Below are positions 45,837 through 56,643 of a stretch of DNA of 64,000 nucleotides, piece after piece (position 1 is the first letter of the stretch; every line of letters begins with the position of its first letter). The stretch is from positions 62,001-126,000 of the forward strand of contig NZ_WVID01000018.1 in assembly GCF_010091925.1 (NCBI RefSeq), given 5' to 3'. The notes beneath the pieces were generated by a model. It saw only the letters and a list, made by a program, of their open reading frames with translations, ran no database searches and had not been told where the DNA came from. Source of the stretch: Nostoc sp. B(2019). Lineage in GTDB: Bacteria > Cyanobacteriota > Cyanobacteriia > Cyanobacteriales > Nostocaceae. The position numbers and the translations under genes are program-made.

Positions 45837-46479
45837 GCTTGCAAAAACCTCCAGAGCAATTTACAAAACCATCTTCTTTGTGTATAAATATCCAATTCAG
45901 AAGATGTTCAATATCATCAATTAACCGAAATAATGATGTTGGGATGCCTGGATTCACTCATTAAATACTCACTTTCTAAGAGATTTATGTAAATATTTTG
46001 TTTAAACAACCCTAGCAACCACTGAAAATTACATACATAAAACAGTTGCTTAGTCTATAAATAGGCATAGTTGATAATCGAGAATCAAAAATTACCTATG
46101 CCTAAACGTATTTGGCACTCAGCCAATAATTTGGTTCAACCTGTACGCAACTGCTATGTAAAAGAAATATCAGTTTGTTGTTGCATGTGTCACGCCAAAT
46201 TGGCATTATTTTTCTCTGAGCTGAGAAATATTTACGTAGTAACAATTTTCATCAAGTTATCTTTATTCTTACTGATCTGAGCAAAAGCTAGCCAGTAGCT
46301 CATAAATAGGTAAGCAAGGTGTGGAAAAACAACAGTAAGTTTAAAGTATTTAACAATTAAGTGGAGAACCCGCAACAGTAGACCTGACTTGGAAAGAAAC
46401 TAATAAGAAGATCCAAATCTCCCGGAAAAGCCTAAGCGGCTTTGTTTCTTTAGCTGCGATTCCAGCCACCAGGCATAGT
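45837..46479. other. Intergenic region upstream of the polysaccharide locus with a possible orphan RNA
   Basis: This 640-base AT-rich gap should include the locus promoter near 45840-46060. A plus-strand frame at 46071-46280 lacks a recognisable family and is probably spurious. At 46310-46420 are CCCGCAACAGTA and AGGTAAGC, which resemble cobalamin-riboswitch boxes weakly, followed by the hairpin AAAGCC/GGCTTT at 46427-46443 and a U-rich tract. No plus-strand gene follows, since the next gene runs leftward. Confidence 0.4.
46427..46451 (+). terminator. Possible plus-strand intrinsic terminator
   Basis: AAAGCC and GGCTTT pair across a five-base loop and are followed by GTTTCTTT. It would end a transcript coming from the 46071-46420 region, just before the 3' end of the convergent NagZ-like gene. 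Confidence 0.45.
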
Positions 46480-47604
46480 TTACAAACCACCGTCTTGGAA
46501 GCAACAAGCGATCGCCAACTCTGCATGTTGAATTAATATATCTTTATCCAGAGTATGAACAACATATTGCGGTGTTACCGCCAGTAGTTTGTCAATTCTT
46601 TCCTTAGCTGCCTCTACTATTGATTGATCAAGGCTACCGTTACTGAGGGAGTCGGCAAAATCTTCAGCTATTTTATAAGTACGTTCAATAGATGATGAAT
46701 TTATATTACGGGAAACAATAAATAAGTCGCAGCCAGCACTAAATGCTTGCGCTACAGTACCACTCTTGGCAAACATATCTGAAACAGCTTTCATATCCAA
46801 GTCATCAGATACTACAACTCCCTGAAAACCAAGTTCTTCTCGGAGTATGCTCTTGAGGATAGGTTGAGAAAGTGTTGCTGGCACATCAGCATCTATCTTA
46901 GGGAATAAAATATGAGCTGTCATAATCAAAGGAACCTGCGCTTCTATGAGTGCTTTGAAGGGTATAAGTTCTCGAATTCGTAGGTCTTCTCTAGTCAAAT
47001 TGAGTATCGGTAGCTCAATGTGAGAATCTTTGCTAGTGTCTCCATGTCCAGGAAAGTGCTTGGCGCATCCCAAAATTCCTGATTCCTGAAGTCCGAGGAA
47101 GTAGTCACAAGCACCTTGAGCCGCAGTTTCAGGAGTATTCCCAAAGGCGCGAGGGCCAATAATAGGATTTTGGGGATTGGAAAAAATATCTGCTACAGGC
47201 GCAAAGGATAAATTTATTCCCAGTGATTTTAACTCAACTGCTGTTGCTTTTGCTACTTCACGCGAATGCGATAGCGCAAGCGCCGACTTGTCAGTTCGCA
47301 ACATAAAAGCATGAGGAAATCGTGTAATTGGTAATGGTGTACGCACAACTCGACCTCCTTCATGGTCAAGAGTCATGAATATAGAGTCGCGTTCAGTATA
47401 TTGTCGTATCTGATTGTTCAATTCCTTGAAACTTTCTAGCCAAATCTCGTAGGGAGTAGCATCCAAAAAGTTCTTACCAAAAAAGATCACCCCAACTGGC
47501 TTCAATTCACTGAGTGCGCGTTTATCCTCATCACTTAATGTAGTACCGGAAATACCAAGAATCAGGTGATGTCCAAAGCGCTGGAGCGTTTGCGAGACTG
47601 CCAT
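46480..47604 (-). CDS. NagZ-like beta-N-acetylhexosaminidase (GH3)
   Basis: The 374-residue GH3 enzyme has PVGVIFFGKNFLDATPYEIW, FMTLDHEGGRVVRT, FAPVADIFSNPQNPIIGPRA, CAKHFPGHGDTSKDSHIELP (the KH(F/S)PGHGD motif with the His/Asp catalytic dyad) and GVVVSDDLDMKAVSD (nucleophile Asp). It removes GlcNAc from peptidoglycan turnover products in the cytosol. It is convergent with the possible RNA region and separate from crtP. Confidence 0.93.
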   Translation of the reverse strand: MAVSQTLQRFGHHLILGISGTTLSDEDKRALSELKPVGVIFFGKNFLDATPYEIWLESFKELNNQIRQYTERDSIFMTLDHEGGRVVRTPLPITRFPHAFMLRTDKSALALSHSREVAKATAVELKSLGINLSFAPVADIFSNPQNPIIGPRAFGNTPETAAQGACDYFLGLQESGILGCAKHFPGHGDTSKDSHIELPILNLTREDLRIRELIPFKALIEAQVPLIMTAHILFPKIDADVPATLSQPILKSILREELGFQGVVVSDDLDMKAVSDMFAKSGTVAQAFSAGCDLFIVSRNINSSSIERTYKIAEDFADSLSNGSLDQSIVEAAKERIDKLLAVTPQYVVHTLDKDILIQHAELAIACCFQDGGL

Positions 47605-48060
47605 AATCCTTTACCTGTTGTGTAACAAACAACTGGGATTTTTAACTTAGAGGATCTTAGCCTTTATCCTACACTCTTATGGGGAATGGGGAACTTGGGC
47701 TTGTCTGTATTCGTGGTAGTCTTTATCAAGACTGGAGACATTTTCTCAAGGCAAATCCGGGAAATTGCCAAAGAAATCAACTATCTTAAGACGGCATTTG
47801 TGAATTTCTTAAAGGAGAAGGCTGGCGTTTAAGGAATTACTTTTGTTTCTTTGCGTCTGCTGGATATAAATCTATATGAGAAGAAGCACGCTGCAAACCT
47901 ATTGCCAACAATGGTATTGGCAATTTGCTTTGGCAGGTGAATGTAGGTAAAATTCCCTTTAGTGAAAGTTTTTTGGGGAAGAGATCGCACAAGACCTACT
48001 AGATGTAACGGATTGCAACGTATAATGAGAACGGCAAAACGATGTAGAAATTAGGTTTAA
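47605..48060. promoter_or_regulatory. Upstream region of crtP with a candidate -10 box
   Basis: No gene is visible in these 456 bases. TATAAT at 48021-48026 lies 34 bases before the crtP ATG and could be its -10 element; no good -35 hexamer is placed before it. The NagZ-like gene's promoter should also be here on the other strand. Confidence 0.4.
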
Positions 48061-50422
<2,362 letters not shown>

Positions 50423-50629
50423 AAAATTAGTCTAGTCATTTGTCCTTTGTAGGTCAGCCGCTAAGTCCAGTCCTATTCGCATAGCGTCTGTATCAAGAGG
50501 CATATATCCTGCCATTGGGAACTAGCGTTAGCAACGCTCTTGAATGTCACCCACGACTAATGACATGCAAATGACAAATGACTATTGACCCACCACTAGA
50601 AATCTGATAACATTGATATTCGTGACCGT

Positions 50630-50721
50630 GGAGAGGTGGCTGAGTGGTCGAAAGCGGCAGATTGCTAATCTGTTGTACGGCAGGCAACTCCGTACCGAGG
50701 GTTCGAATCCCTCCCTCTCCG
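50630..50721 (+). tRNA. tRNA-Ser (anticodon GCU)
   Basis: This 92-base gene folds as a class II tRNA. Acceptor arms are GGAGAGG and CCTCTCC with discriminator G, and the D-arm is GGCTGAGTGGTCGAAAGC. The anticodon loop ATTGCTAAT carries GCT, and there is a long variable arm (GTACGGCAGGCAACTCCGTA) and a T-arm GGGTTCGAATCCC. No CCA is encoded. It decodes AGC/AGU serine codons. Confidence 0.97.
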
Positions 50722-50757
50722 TTTTCCAGACTTAATATATGCATAAAATTATAAATA

Positions 50758-50774
50758 AACCCTAATCTAGGGTT
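50758..50774 (+). terminator. Hairpin downstream of tRNA-Ser
   Basis: AACCCTA-ATC-TAGGGTT is a perfect 7-3-7 stem-loop 37 bases after the tRNA, in an AT-rich gap. It is a likely processing or termination signal; the following U-run is weak. Confidence 0.4.
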
Positions 50775-50861
50775 AAATATCTCTACTTCCTGAAGGGGAT
50801 GATATTATTTATCCTTTGGAGTCTGTTAAGATCAAGCTAACCTAAAAATCTAGTTTGAGTT

Positions 50862-50901
50862 TTACTTTCAGGCTCCTGATTATTCAGAGGAGTGAAAGTA
50901 A
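50862..50901 (+). promoter_or_regulatory. Stem-loop enclosing the natB ribosome binding site
   Basis: The outer arms TTACTTTCA and TGAAAGTAA pair perfectly over nine bases, and an inner CTCCT can pair with AGGAG at 50888-50892. AGGAG is the only Shine-Dalgarno-like sequence before the ATG at 50905, so this hairpin could hide it and make translation conditional (temperature, protein or ligand). Confidence 0.55.
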
Positions 50902-50904
50902 TTT

Positions 50905-52230
50905 ATGCAAAGAATTAGTACTGCTTTAGCCTTAAGCTTAACTACCATTGCAACTGGGTTTTTCCTGGGAGCTTGTGATAATCCCAGTACCACCAATAAC
51001 ACAGCCAACAATAGTGGGAATGCCACCCCAGCTGCAAACTCAACCACCACAACTAGTGGTGCTCAAGGACTAAAAATAGGTTCGTTACTCCCCACAACAG
51101 GTGATTTAGCATCAATCGGACAGCAGATGTCACTTGCTGTTCCTTTGCTAGTTGAAACCGTTAACACTTGCGGTGGCGTGAATGGCCAACCTGTTAGCCT
51201 TATTGCTGTAGACGACCAAACAGACCCCAAAGCTGGTGCTGCTGGCATGACTAAACTGTCAACTGTAGATAAAGTTGCGGGTGTCGTTGGCTCCTTTGCC
51301 AGTAGTGTTTCCACCGCTGCTGTCTCAATTGCTGCTCAAAATAAAGTCATGTTGATTTCACCTGGTAGCACCAGTCCTGTGTTTACCGAAAAAGCGCAAA
51401 AAGGTGACTTTAACGGCTTTTGGGCACGCACGGTTCCCCCTGATAGCTACCAAGGGCCAGCTTTAGCCGAGCTCGCTAATAAAAGAGGTTACAAGCGAGT
51501 ATCCACTGTTGTCATTAACAACGACTATGGCGTGGGGTTTGAAAAAGCATTTGTCCAAGCTTTTGAAAAATTGGGGGGAACCGTAGTTAATAAAAACAAT
51601 CCTGTCCGCTACGACCCCAAAGCCACTACTTTTGAAACTGAAGCGACAGCTGCTTTTGCTGGTAAACCAGATGCAGTCCTTGGCGTTTTTTATGTAGAAA
51701 CAGGTAGCCTATTGCTCAAGTCGGCGTATCAGCAAGGTCTAAGTAAAGGGGTGCAAGTCATGCTGACAGACGGCATGAAATCAGACGAATTCCCTGGCCA
51801 AGTTGGCAAAGGCAGCGATGGCAAGTTTATTGCTACTGGAGTAATCGGTACAGTACCCGGTTCCGATGGTAAAGCATTAGAAGCTTTTAGAAAACTCTGG
51901 CAATCCAAGAGAGGTGGTTCACCAGGGGAATTTGCTCCCCAAGCCTGGGATGCCTCTGCTTTATTGGTGCTGGCGGCTCAAGCGGCTAAGCAAAATACAG
52001 GTGTTGGCATCTCTAACAAAATACGCGAAGTTGCCAACGCTCCTGGTACAGAAGTTACTGATGTCTGCGAGGGACTGAAGTTGCTTAGAGAGGGTCAAGA
52101 TATCAATTACCAGGGAGCCAGCGGTAATGTAGATGTTGATGCTAACGGAGATGTCATCGGTGTTTACGATGTCTGGACAGTAGGAGATGATGGCAAAATC
52201 AAGGCAATTGACAAAGTTACTCCCAAGTAG
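50905..52230 (+). CDS. natB: Branched-chain/neutral amino-acid ABC transporter binding lipoprotein (NatB-like)
   Basis: The 441-residue protein has a lipoprotein signal (ALSLTTIATGFFLGAC, lipobox cysteine at 24) and a Thr/Asn/Ser-rich linker to residue 52. A type I periplasmic binding fold follows: LKIGSLLPTTGDLASIGQQM, VSLIAVDDQTDPKAGAAGMT, VVGSFASSVSTAAVSIAAQN and VVINNDYGVGFEKAFVQAF. The size and sequence resemble Anabaena NatB, the binding protein of the N-I neutral amino-acid permease, which takes up and recaptures amino acids in filaments. No permease genes are adjacent, as is also usual for natB. The urea-binding UrtA is a less likely alternative. Confidence 0.85.
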   Translation: MQRISTALALSLTTIATGFFLGACDNPSTTNNTANNSGNATPAANSTTTTSGAQGLKIGSLLPTTGDLASIGQQMSLAVPLLVETVNTCGGVNGQPVSLIAVDDQTDPKAGAAGMTKLSTVDKVAGVVGSFASSVSTAAVSIAAQNKVMLISPGSTSPVFTEKAQKGDFNGFWARTVPPDSYQGPALAELANKRGYKRVSTVVINNDYGVGFEKAFVQAFEKLGGTVVNKNNPVRYDPKATTFETEATAAFAGKPDAVLGVFYVETGSLLLKSAYQQGLSKGVQVMLTDGMKSDEFPGQVGKGSDGKFIATGVIGTVPGSDGKALEAFRKLWQSKRGGSPGEFAPQAWDASALLVLAAQAAKQNTGVGISNKIREVANAPGTEVTDVCEGLKLLREGQDINYQGASGNVDVDANGDVIGVYDVWTVGDDGKIKAIDKVTPK

Positions 52231-52258
52231 GGATTAAGAAAGTCAAAAGTAGATAGTA

Positions 52259-52293
52259 AAAAGGCAAAAGAAAATAATTCTTTTGCCTTTTTT
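52259..52293 (+). terminator. Intrinsic terminator of natB
   Basis: AAAGGCAAAAGAA pairs with TTCTTTTGCCTTT across a five-base loop and is followed by a run of seven T. It lies about 30 bases past the natB stop. This is the clearest terminator of the window. Confidence 0.92.
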
Positions 52294-52646
52294 TAGAATT
52301 TATCAAGGGGTAAGCTTTTGGACGACGTAAAAGGACTCGTCCTTCACTTCTGCCCGGACGTTCTGGAATAGCCTTATGAACAATAAATTTTAGGGTAGTA
52401 GTAAATCTCCGTTTTTACTACATATTTACCCATTGGGTTAGGCGATTTAAGTCGGGCTACGCCTGCAATTGCTGTTTGAGCCTAGAATCCCCGCAATTCA
52501 ATTGCGGGGAGTATGTCAAGTTAATTTAACTACTTTAGCAGAAGTCCCACACCTCATATCACTCCTAGGAGTGTGGGGACGCCAGTCGCCTGCGACGGGA
52601 AACCCGTCTACAGCGCTGGCTTATGAATGCGCGTGAGTTGACGACA
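52294..52646. other. Repeat-bearing gap between natB and the IS200/IS605 element
   Basis: No gene is seen. It contains several short hairpins: GTAGTAAA/TTTACTAC near 52395-52422, CCCCGCAATT/AATTGCGGGG near 52488-52508, and CCCACAC/GTGTGGGG near 52547-52578. A core-type copy of the GGGAAACCCG repeat lies at 52578-52620. This is typical of a stretch that has accepted mobile and repeat DNA. Confidence 0.5.
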
Positions 52647-52684
52647 GTCCTAGATTTTATGTGCGTAGCACGAGAATCTAGGAC
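52647..52684. repeat. Left-end hairpin of the IS200/IS605 element
   Basis: GTCCTAGATT and AATCTAGGAC are perfect 10-base arms, with an inner GTGC-GTA-GCAC stem in the loop. It lies just beyond the 3' end of tnpA, where TnpA would recognise the left end of the element. Confidence 0.55.
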
Positions 52685-52704
52685 ATGAAGGAAACAAGCA
52701 ATTT

Positions 52705-53124
52705 CTAAGTTTTTTCTTCAGGTGTTTCTTGAGCTTCAATGTATTTTCTAAGTGTAGAAACTGTAACACCTCCGCAACTGGCAACAAAATACGAACCACT
52801 CCAAAACACATCTTTCCAGTAGAACTGTTCTAAGTGTTCTGTAAATTCTTGCCGAAGTTTTCTAGATGATACAGATTTCAAATTATTAACTAATTTGCTA
52901 AGTTCAACGTCTGGATGATATTGAAAAAGTGTATGTACATGATCTTCCTCTCCATTGAACTCAATAAGTTTACAATCCCACTTTTCTAATAATTCCTCAA
53001 CTATAGTATTCAGCCTGGTTAACATCTGTGTTGTGAAGGCTTTACGCCGATATTTTGTGACTAAAACTAGATGGACTTTTAGATCACTTATTGATCGACC
53101 TTTAGAAACAAAATCATTTTTCAT
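52705..53124 (-). CDS. tnpA: IS200/IS605 transposase TnpA (Y1 HUH)
   Basis: This 139-residue Y1 transposase has the HUH pair His62 and His64 (EEDHVHTLFQYHP) and the catalytic Tyr128 (STLRKYIEAQ). It nicks and joins single-stranded DNA at the hairpin ends. The gene is complete, divergent from tnpB with a 52-base gap and probably expressed weakly. Confidence 0.95.
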   Translation of the reverse strand: MKNDFVSKGRSISDLKVHLVLVTKYRRKAFTTQMLTRLNTIVEELLEKWDCKLIEFNGEEDHVHTLFQYHPDVELSKLVNNLKSVSSRKLRQEFTEHLEQFYWKDVFWSGSYFVASCGGVTVSTLRKYIEAQETPEEKT

Positions 53125-53176
53125 ATTTTTTGTAATTTATCTAAAACTCAGTGTATACTAAAATAGCAACACTGAA

Positions 53177-54376
53177 TTGGTCGAACAAGTGAGAACATCC
53201 TATCAGTACCGCTTAAAGCCTACTAAAGAACAAGCTAAAATTATAGACAATACTCTAGATATGTTGCGTTGCCAATATAACTATCAGATTGGACAAAGGC
53301 TTGAGTGGATAGAGCAAAATCGTTGTTCTATTGACAGATGTTCCTTGCTTGTTTGTCATATTCCAGAGTTGAAAGACAAACCCAATCGTTTTAGCCAGCA
53401 AGCCTCTTTAACTCAACTGAAGAAAAATCGAAGTTGGTACAAAGGCATTCATTCTCAAGTGTTGCAAGAAGTATCGAAAAAAGTTGAAATAGCTTTTGAC
53501 CGTTGGCTCAAAGGTGATACTAACGGCAAGCGTAGCGGTAAGCCAAGATTCAAAGCTAAAGGGCAATACAAGACTTTTACCTACCCACAATTCAAGCGGG
53601 AGAATTTTCAAAACGATAAAATAACACTCTCAAAGCTTGGCACAATCAAAGTAATCATTCATCGTCAAATACCAAATGGATTCGATATCAAAACCGTATC
53701 TGTTACTAAAAAGTCAGATGGTTATTATGTGATTTTGAGCTTAGAAGATAAGACAGTACCAACAATCAAGCCAAATTTTGATTCCAGAAATATCGTTGGG
53801 ATTGATGTAGGATTGATTGATTTTATTGTCACATCAGAAGATGAAAGAATAGCAGCACCTAAGTTTTTACGCAAGGCAGAACGTAGATTAAAATCCGCAC
53901 AACGACGAGTTTCTCGTAGAAAAAAAGGCTCTAATCGCCGCAAAAAAGCAATTAAAAGGCTGGGTATGCAACATAAAAGAGTTGCCGATACTCGCAAAGA
54001 TTTTCATTTCAAAACTGCTAACAATTTGCTCAAAAAATCTGATGTTATTGCAGTAGAAAAACTGAATATCAAAGGACTTGCTAAATCAAGATTGGCTAAA
54101 AGTGTAAATGATGCCGGATGGGGTCAGTTTATTTCAATACTTAGTGTCAAAGCCGAAAACGCTGGGCTAAAAGTAATTGCTATAAATCCAAATGGTACTA
54201 GTCAAGAATGCTCTAGCTGTGGTCAAAAATCAAAGAAGCTGCTATCAGAAAGAACGCATAATTGCCCTAACTGTAAGATTAGTTTGTGCAGGGATCTGAA
54301 TGCCGCTATAAATATAAAGAATCGTGGGACGCACGATCTAAAAGCTCAAATTATGTCCTCAATGGGGAGTCTTTGA
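53177..54376 (+). CDS. tnpB: RNA-guided nuclease TnpB (IS605 OrfB, RuvC-like)
   Basis: The 399-residue protein starts at TTG (VEQVRTSYQYRLKPTKEQAK). The RuvC residues are all present: Asp210 (IVGIDVGLID), Glu294 (IAVEKLNIKGL) and Asp373 (CRDLNAAINI). The zinc ribbon is CSSCGQK and CPNCK. TnpB cuts the donor site under the guidance of an omega RNA read from its 3' end and right end, helping the element persist. The intact triad suggests an active enzyme. The omega RNA should overlap the last part of this gene and the hairpin at 54381. Confidence 0.95.
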   Translation: MVEQVRTSYQYRLKPTKEQAKIIDNTLDMLRCQYNYQIGQRLEWIEQNRCSIDRCSLLVCHIPELKDKPNRFSQQASLTQLKKNRSWYKGIHSQVLQEVSKKVEIAFDRWLKGDTNGKRSGKPRFKAKGQYKTFTYPQFKRENFQNDKITLSKLGTIKVIIHRQIPNGFDIKTVSVTKKSDGYYVILSLEDKTVPTIKPNFDSRNIVGIDVGLIDFIVTSEDERIAAPKFLRKAERRLKSAQRRVSRRKKGSNRRKKAIKRLGMQHKRVADTRKDFHFKTANNLLKKSDVIAVEKLNIKGLAKSRLAKSVNDAGWGQFISILSVKAENAGLKVIAINPNGTSQECSSCGQKSKKLLSERTHNCPNCKISLCRDLNAAINIKNRGTHDLKAQIMSSMGSL

Positions 54377-54380
54377 GAAG

Positions 54381-54411
54381 CCTACACTTCCTGGGTACAG
54401 GAAAGTGTAGG
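54381..54411. repeat. Right-end hairpin of the IS element (omega RNA 3' end)
   Basis: CCTACACTTCCT pairs with AGGAAAGTGTAGG, leaving one bulged A, around GGGTAC. It lies four bases after the tnpB stop, as expected for the element's right end and the scaffold end of the guide RNA. Confidence 0.7.
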
Positions 54412-54419
54412 TACGTCAC

Positions 54420-55262
54420 TTAGAAGCCAGTGAAGTTGTAACCAACTCCTAACAGCAAGCCAATATCGGTTTCATCGAAAAATCCGGCATTCACAGCAGC
54501 CGTAGCCGTAAATTGAGAGTTTAAAGGCACATCAATACCACCAGATACTAAGACGGCAACTTGGGAGTTATCGCCAGTTTGAATGGCTGCACCTACTCCT
54601 ACATAAGGCGCGATCGCTAGTGGTTCGCTAAATGGATCTGCTTGCTGCAAGGAAAAGTCGTAGGTGACTGGAATTAAAACTGTAGTATTATCCCCGAAAA
54701 TTGCCGACGGTCGTACCGATATGGCATTTGCCAGACCAACTTTGCTGATGACCGCGAAGTTGCCATCTCCCAAAGATGATGTACCACCACTGATCCCAAT
54801 GTTGCCAGCAACACCTATATAGCTTCTACCGCCACGGGTCGGTCTGCCTATATCAATATCTGATTGCGCCACTCTAGGATCAAATGGTTGAGAAGCCGAC
54901 TGAGATATAGGTTCTACATACTCAGAAGTCAGCGCTACAGATGTAGCTGTTACTGTCCCTGGAACGGGTGTAAGTATTCTACTGGCGGTTTGGTGTGTGG
55001 CAGCGTTGGGAAACTGCTGCACTTGAGTAAAATTAGTTACTGAGGATTTTTCGGTTGTCTCTGTAGAGAAGTTTTGGTTGCTAGTCTCTAGTTCAGCATC
55101 TAGCTGGTTGGGAGACATTACAGTCGCGGAATCGGTTAAGGGCTGATTGCTGACTATATCTACTGTCTCGGCAACTGCTGATAAGCCGTTACCTAAGACT
55201 GCGATCGCAGCTAAACTTGGCAACCAAAAAACACCTTTGCGAAGAATAGTATTCACATTCAC
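54420..55262 (-). CDS. Outer-membrane beta-barrel-like protein
   Basis: This 280-residue protein has a signal peptide (VFWLPSLAAIAVLGNGLSAVA), a Ser/Thr/Gln-rich low-complexity linker (about residues 35-130) and a C-terminal repeat of amphipathic strands (SYIGVAGNIGISGGTSSLGD, IAPYVGVGAAIQTGDNSQVA). It ends LLLGVGYNFTGF, with the terminal Phe typical of outer-membrane barrels. It has about eight strands, so an OmpW/OmpA-like small barrel is likely. The IS element ends nine bases after the stop codon, leaving the gene whole but possibly without its terminator. Confidence 0.75.
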   Translation of the reverse strand: MNVNTILRKGVFWLPSLAAIAVLGNGLSAVAETVDIVSNQPLTDSATVMSPNQLDAELETSNQNFSTETTEKSSVTNFTQVQQFPNAATHQTASRILTPVPGTVTATSVALTSEYVEPISQSASQPFDPRVAQSDIDIGRPTRGGRSYIGVAGNIGISGGTSSLGDGNFAVISKVGLANAISVRPSAIFGDNTTVLIPVTYDFSLQQADPFSEPLAIAPYVGVGAAIQTGDNSQVAVLVSGGIDVPLNSQFTATAAVNAGFFDETDIGLLLGVGYNFTGF

Positions 55263-55695
55263 TCCTAAAAGAATATTGCCACAATAAATAAAGGGTTTTG
55301 TTGATTTTAGTCAACAAATTTAGGCAATATTCAAAATTTAACACCAAAAAATTGATTTTTACATCCTAAATTTAACTTATCTACTTAAGATTTATTAGCA
55401 AAAAATTAAATACTATATCCTGCATTTGATAGATGACAAAGCTATCACGATTTTGTATTATGCTATGTTTTTTCTACTTGAGAGCAAAGCCTCTATTTAT
55501 TGAGAAGGTAATCAGGAGATTCTGTAACCATTTATTATGGTAGCCGTAGATATTCTCACTCTTCAACAATTACAAAATCTCAAGGCTTGTTTTTAATACC
55601 TAATTAAGAATTGAAGTACAGAAGAGGAGAGCAGGGGTACAAAAATAACTATGTTGTTACTTCCCCCACTTCCTCACTTCTGTTCCAAAAAGAAT
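55263..55695. other. Intergenic region
   Basis: This AT-rich gap holds the promoter of the barrel-protein gene. A short frame at 55537-55596 (VAVDILTLQQLQNLKACF) could be a gene remnant of 19 codons but is too short to support. Nothing else is seen. Confidence 0.35.
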
Positions 55696-56637
55696 CTATA
55701 AAGTAGCTATTGCTTCGGCAACTAGCTGAGAAACTAAGGGCAAAATAGCGCGGCTCTTAGCGTGTGCTTTGCCTTCGGTAAATACCACCAAGAGGTAAGG
55801 GCGTTGATCTAGTAACTCAATATACGCTGCATCATGGCGAACTTGACTTGTCCAACCTGCCTTTGACCAAATTTGGGTACTTTGGGGAAGGCCACCACCC
55901 AAAAAGCCTGTTACCTGATCTTCCTCTACGTCAGTGGGCAAATCATCAGGTTTGAGACTACGTTTGAGCAAAGCCATCATTGCTTGCGATCGCCCGCTAG
56001 ACACTGCCACTCCACCAACAATACTATGTAGCAACCTGGCGATCGCATTTGTTGTCACCATATTGCGATTTTCCAGCATCTCCCCATAAAATGCTCTCTC
56101 TCGACCATAAGGCCCATCACACCAAGTTTTTTGGCAGACGTTAATTGTCTGCATTTCTTCCCATCCCAAAGACTGGTAATAGCGGTTAACAATATTACGT
56201 TGATATTTCCAAGTTTCAAATGGGCCTGTCGGTAACTCTGGCCCCGAAGTGGTTCCACTTAAGATATCTATAACCAAGCTGGTAGCATCATTGCTAGAGT
56301 CTATAATCATATCTTGCATGGCTCGCTCCAACTCCTTAGAAGTCTGCTGGATCATGCCTTTCTCTAACCATTCGTTGACTGCCACTAGGTAAAACAGCTT
56401 GACTACACTCGCAGGGTAAATCCGCTCAACACCACGATAAGTGAAACCACGGACTGAGTGGTTCCAAAAAGCGTTAGGAGTTAAAGCACCACCAGTATTT
56501 ACTGATACTGGTGGATCGTAAACAATCCAAGTCAGAGCAATTTGATTACGGGCTAACGTCGGAAAAGCTGCCCAAGTTGCCTCTAAAATGCCATTACCTA
56601 GATTTTCGAGTTGTTCGTCTTTACTAAAAAAAATCAT
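55696..56637 (-). CDS. Beta-lactamase-fold serine hydrolase
   Basis: This 313-residue protein has the class-A-like signatures: Ser77-x-x-Lys80 (IYPASVVKLFY), an SDN-like element (Ser115-Asn116-Asp117 in DSSNDATSLV) and KAGWTSQ in place of KTG. No clear signal peptide is visible at the N-terminus, so it may be cytosolic, unlike most beta-lactamases. It probably acts on peptides or peptidoglycan fragments. It is divergent from an NlpC/P60 gene with only six bases between the start codons, which suggests joint use of a cell-wall-recycling promoter. True penicillin resistance is doubtful. Confidence 0.8.
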   Translation of the reverse strand: MIFFSKDEQLENLGNGILEATWAAFPTLARNQIALTWIVYDPPVSVNTGGALTPNAFWNHSVRGFTYRGVERIYPASVVKLFYLVAVNEWLEKGMIQQTSKELERAMQDMIIDSSNDATSLVIDILSGTTSGPELPTGPFETWKYQRNIVNRYYQSLGWEEMQTINVCQKTWCDGPYGRERAFYGEMLENRNMVTTNAIARLLHSIVGGVAVSSGRSQAMMALLKRSLKPDDLPTDVEEDQVTGFLGGGLPQSTQIWSKAGWTSQVRHDAAYIELLDQRPYLLVVFTEGKAHAKSRAILPLVSQLVAEAIATL

Positions 56638-56643
56638 TCTCGA

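Larger units (their letters stand above)
52647..54411. mobile_element. IS200/IS605-family insertion sequence
   Basis: The element has divergent tnpA (52705-53124, minus) and tnpB (53177-54376, plus) between hairpins at 52647-52684 and 54381-54411. This is the IS605-type arrangement. Such elements move as single-stranded circles and leave no target duplication, so the outer boundaries are approximate. Both genes are intact, which suggests recent arrival or activity. It inserted between natB and an outer-membrane-protein gene. Confidence 0.88.

Noticed and set aside
46071-46280. Plus-strand 69-codon frame with a hydrophobic C-terminus
   Set aside because: Cysteine-rich, low-quality composition, no ribosome binding site and no family; probably chance in AT-rich DNA.
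46310-46420. Cobalamin riboswitch
   Set aside because: Only fragments of the conserved boxes are present, the paired elements do not line up and no plus-strand gene follows; kept only as a possible orphan RNA.
55537-55596. Nineteen-codon frame after the barrel-protein gene promoter
   Set aside because: Too short to support as a gene; at most a remnant.
55696-56637. Antibiotic-resistance beta-lactamase
   Set aside because: The fold signatures are present, but the KTG box is altered, there is no clear export signal and the neighbour is a wall-recycling peptidase.
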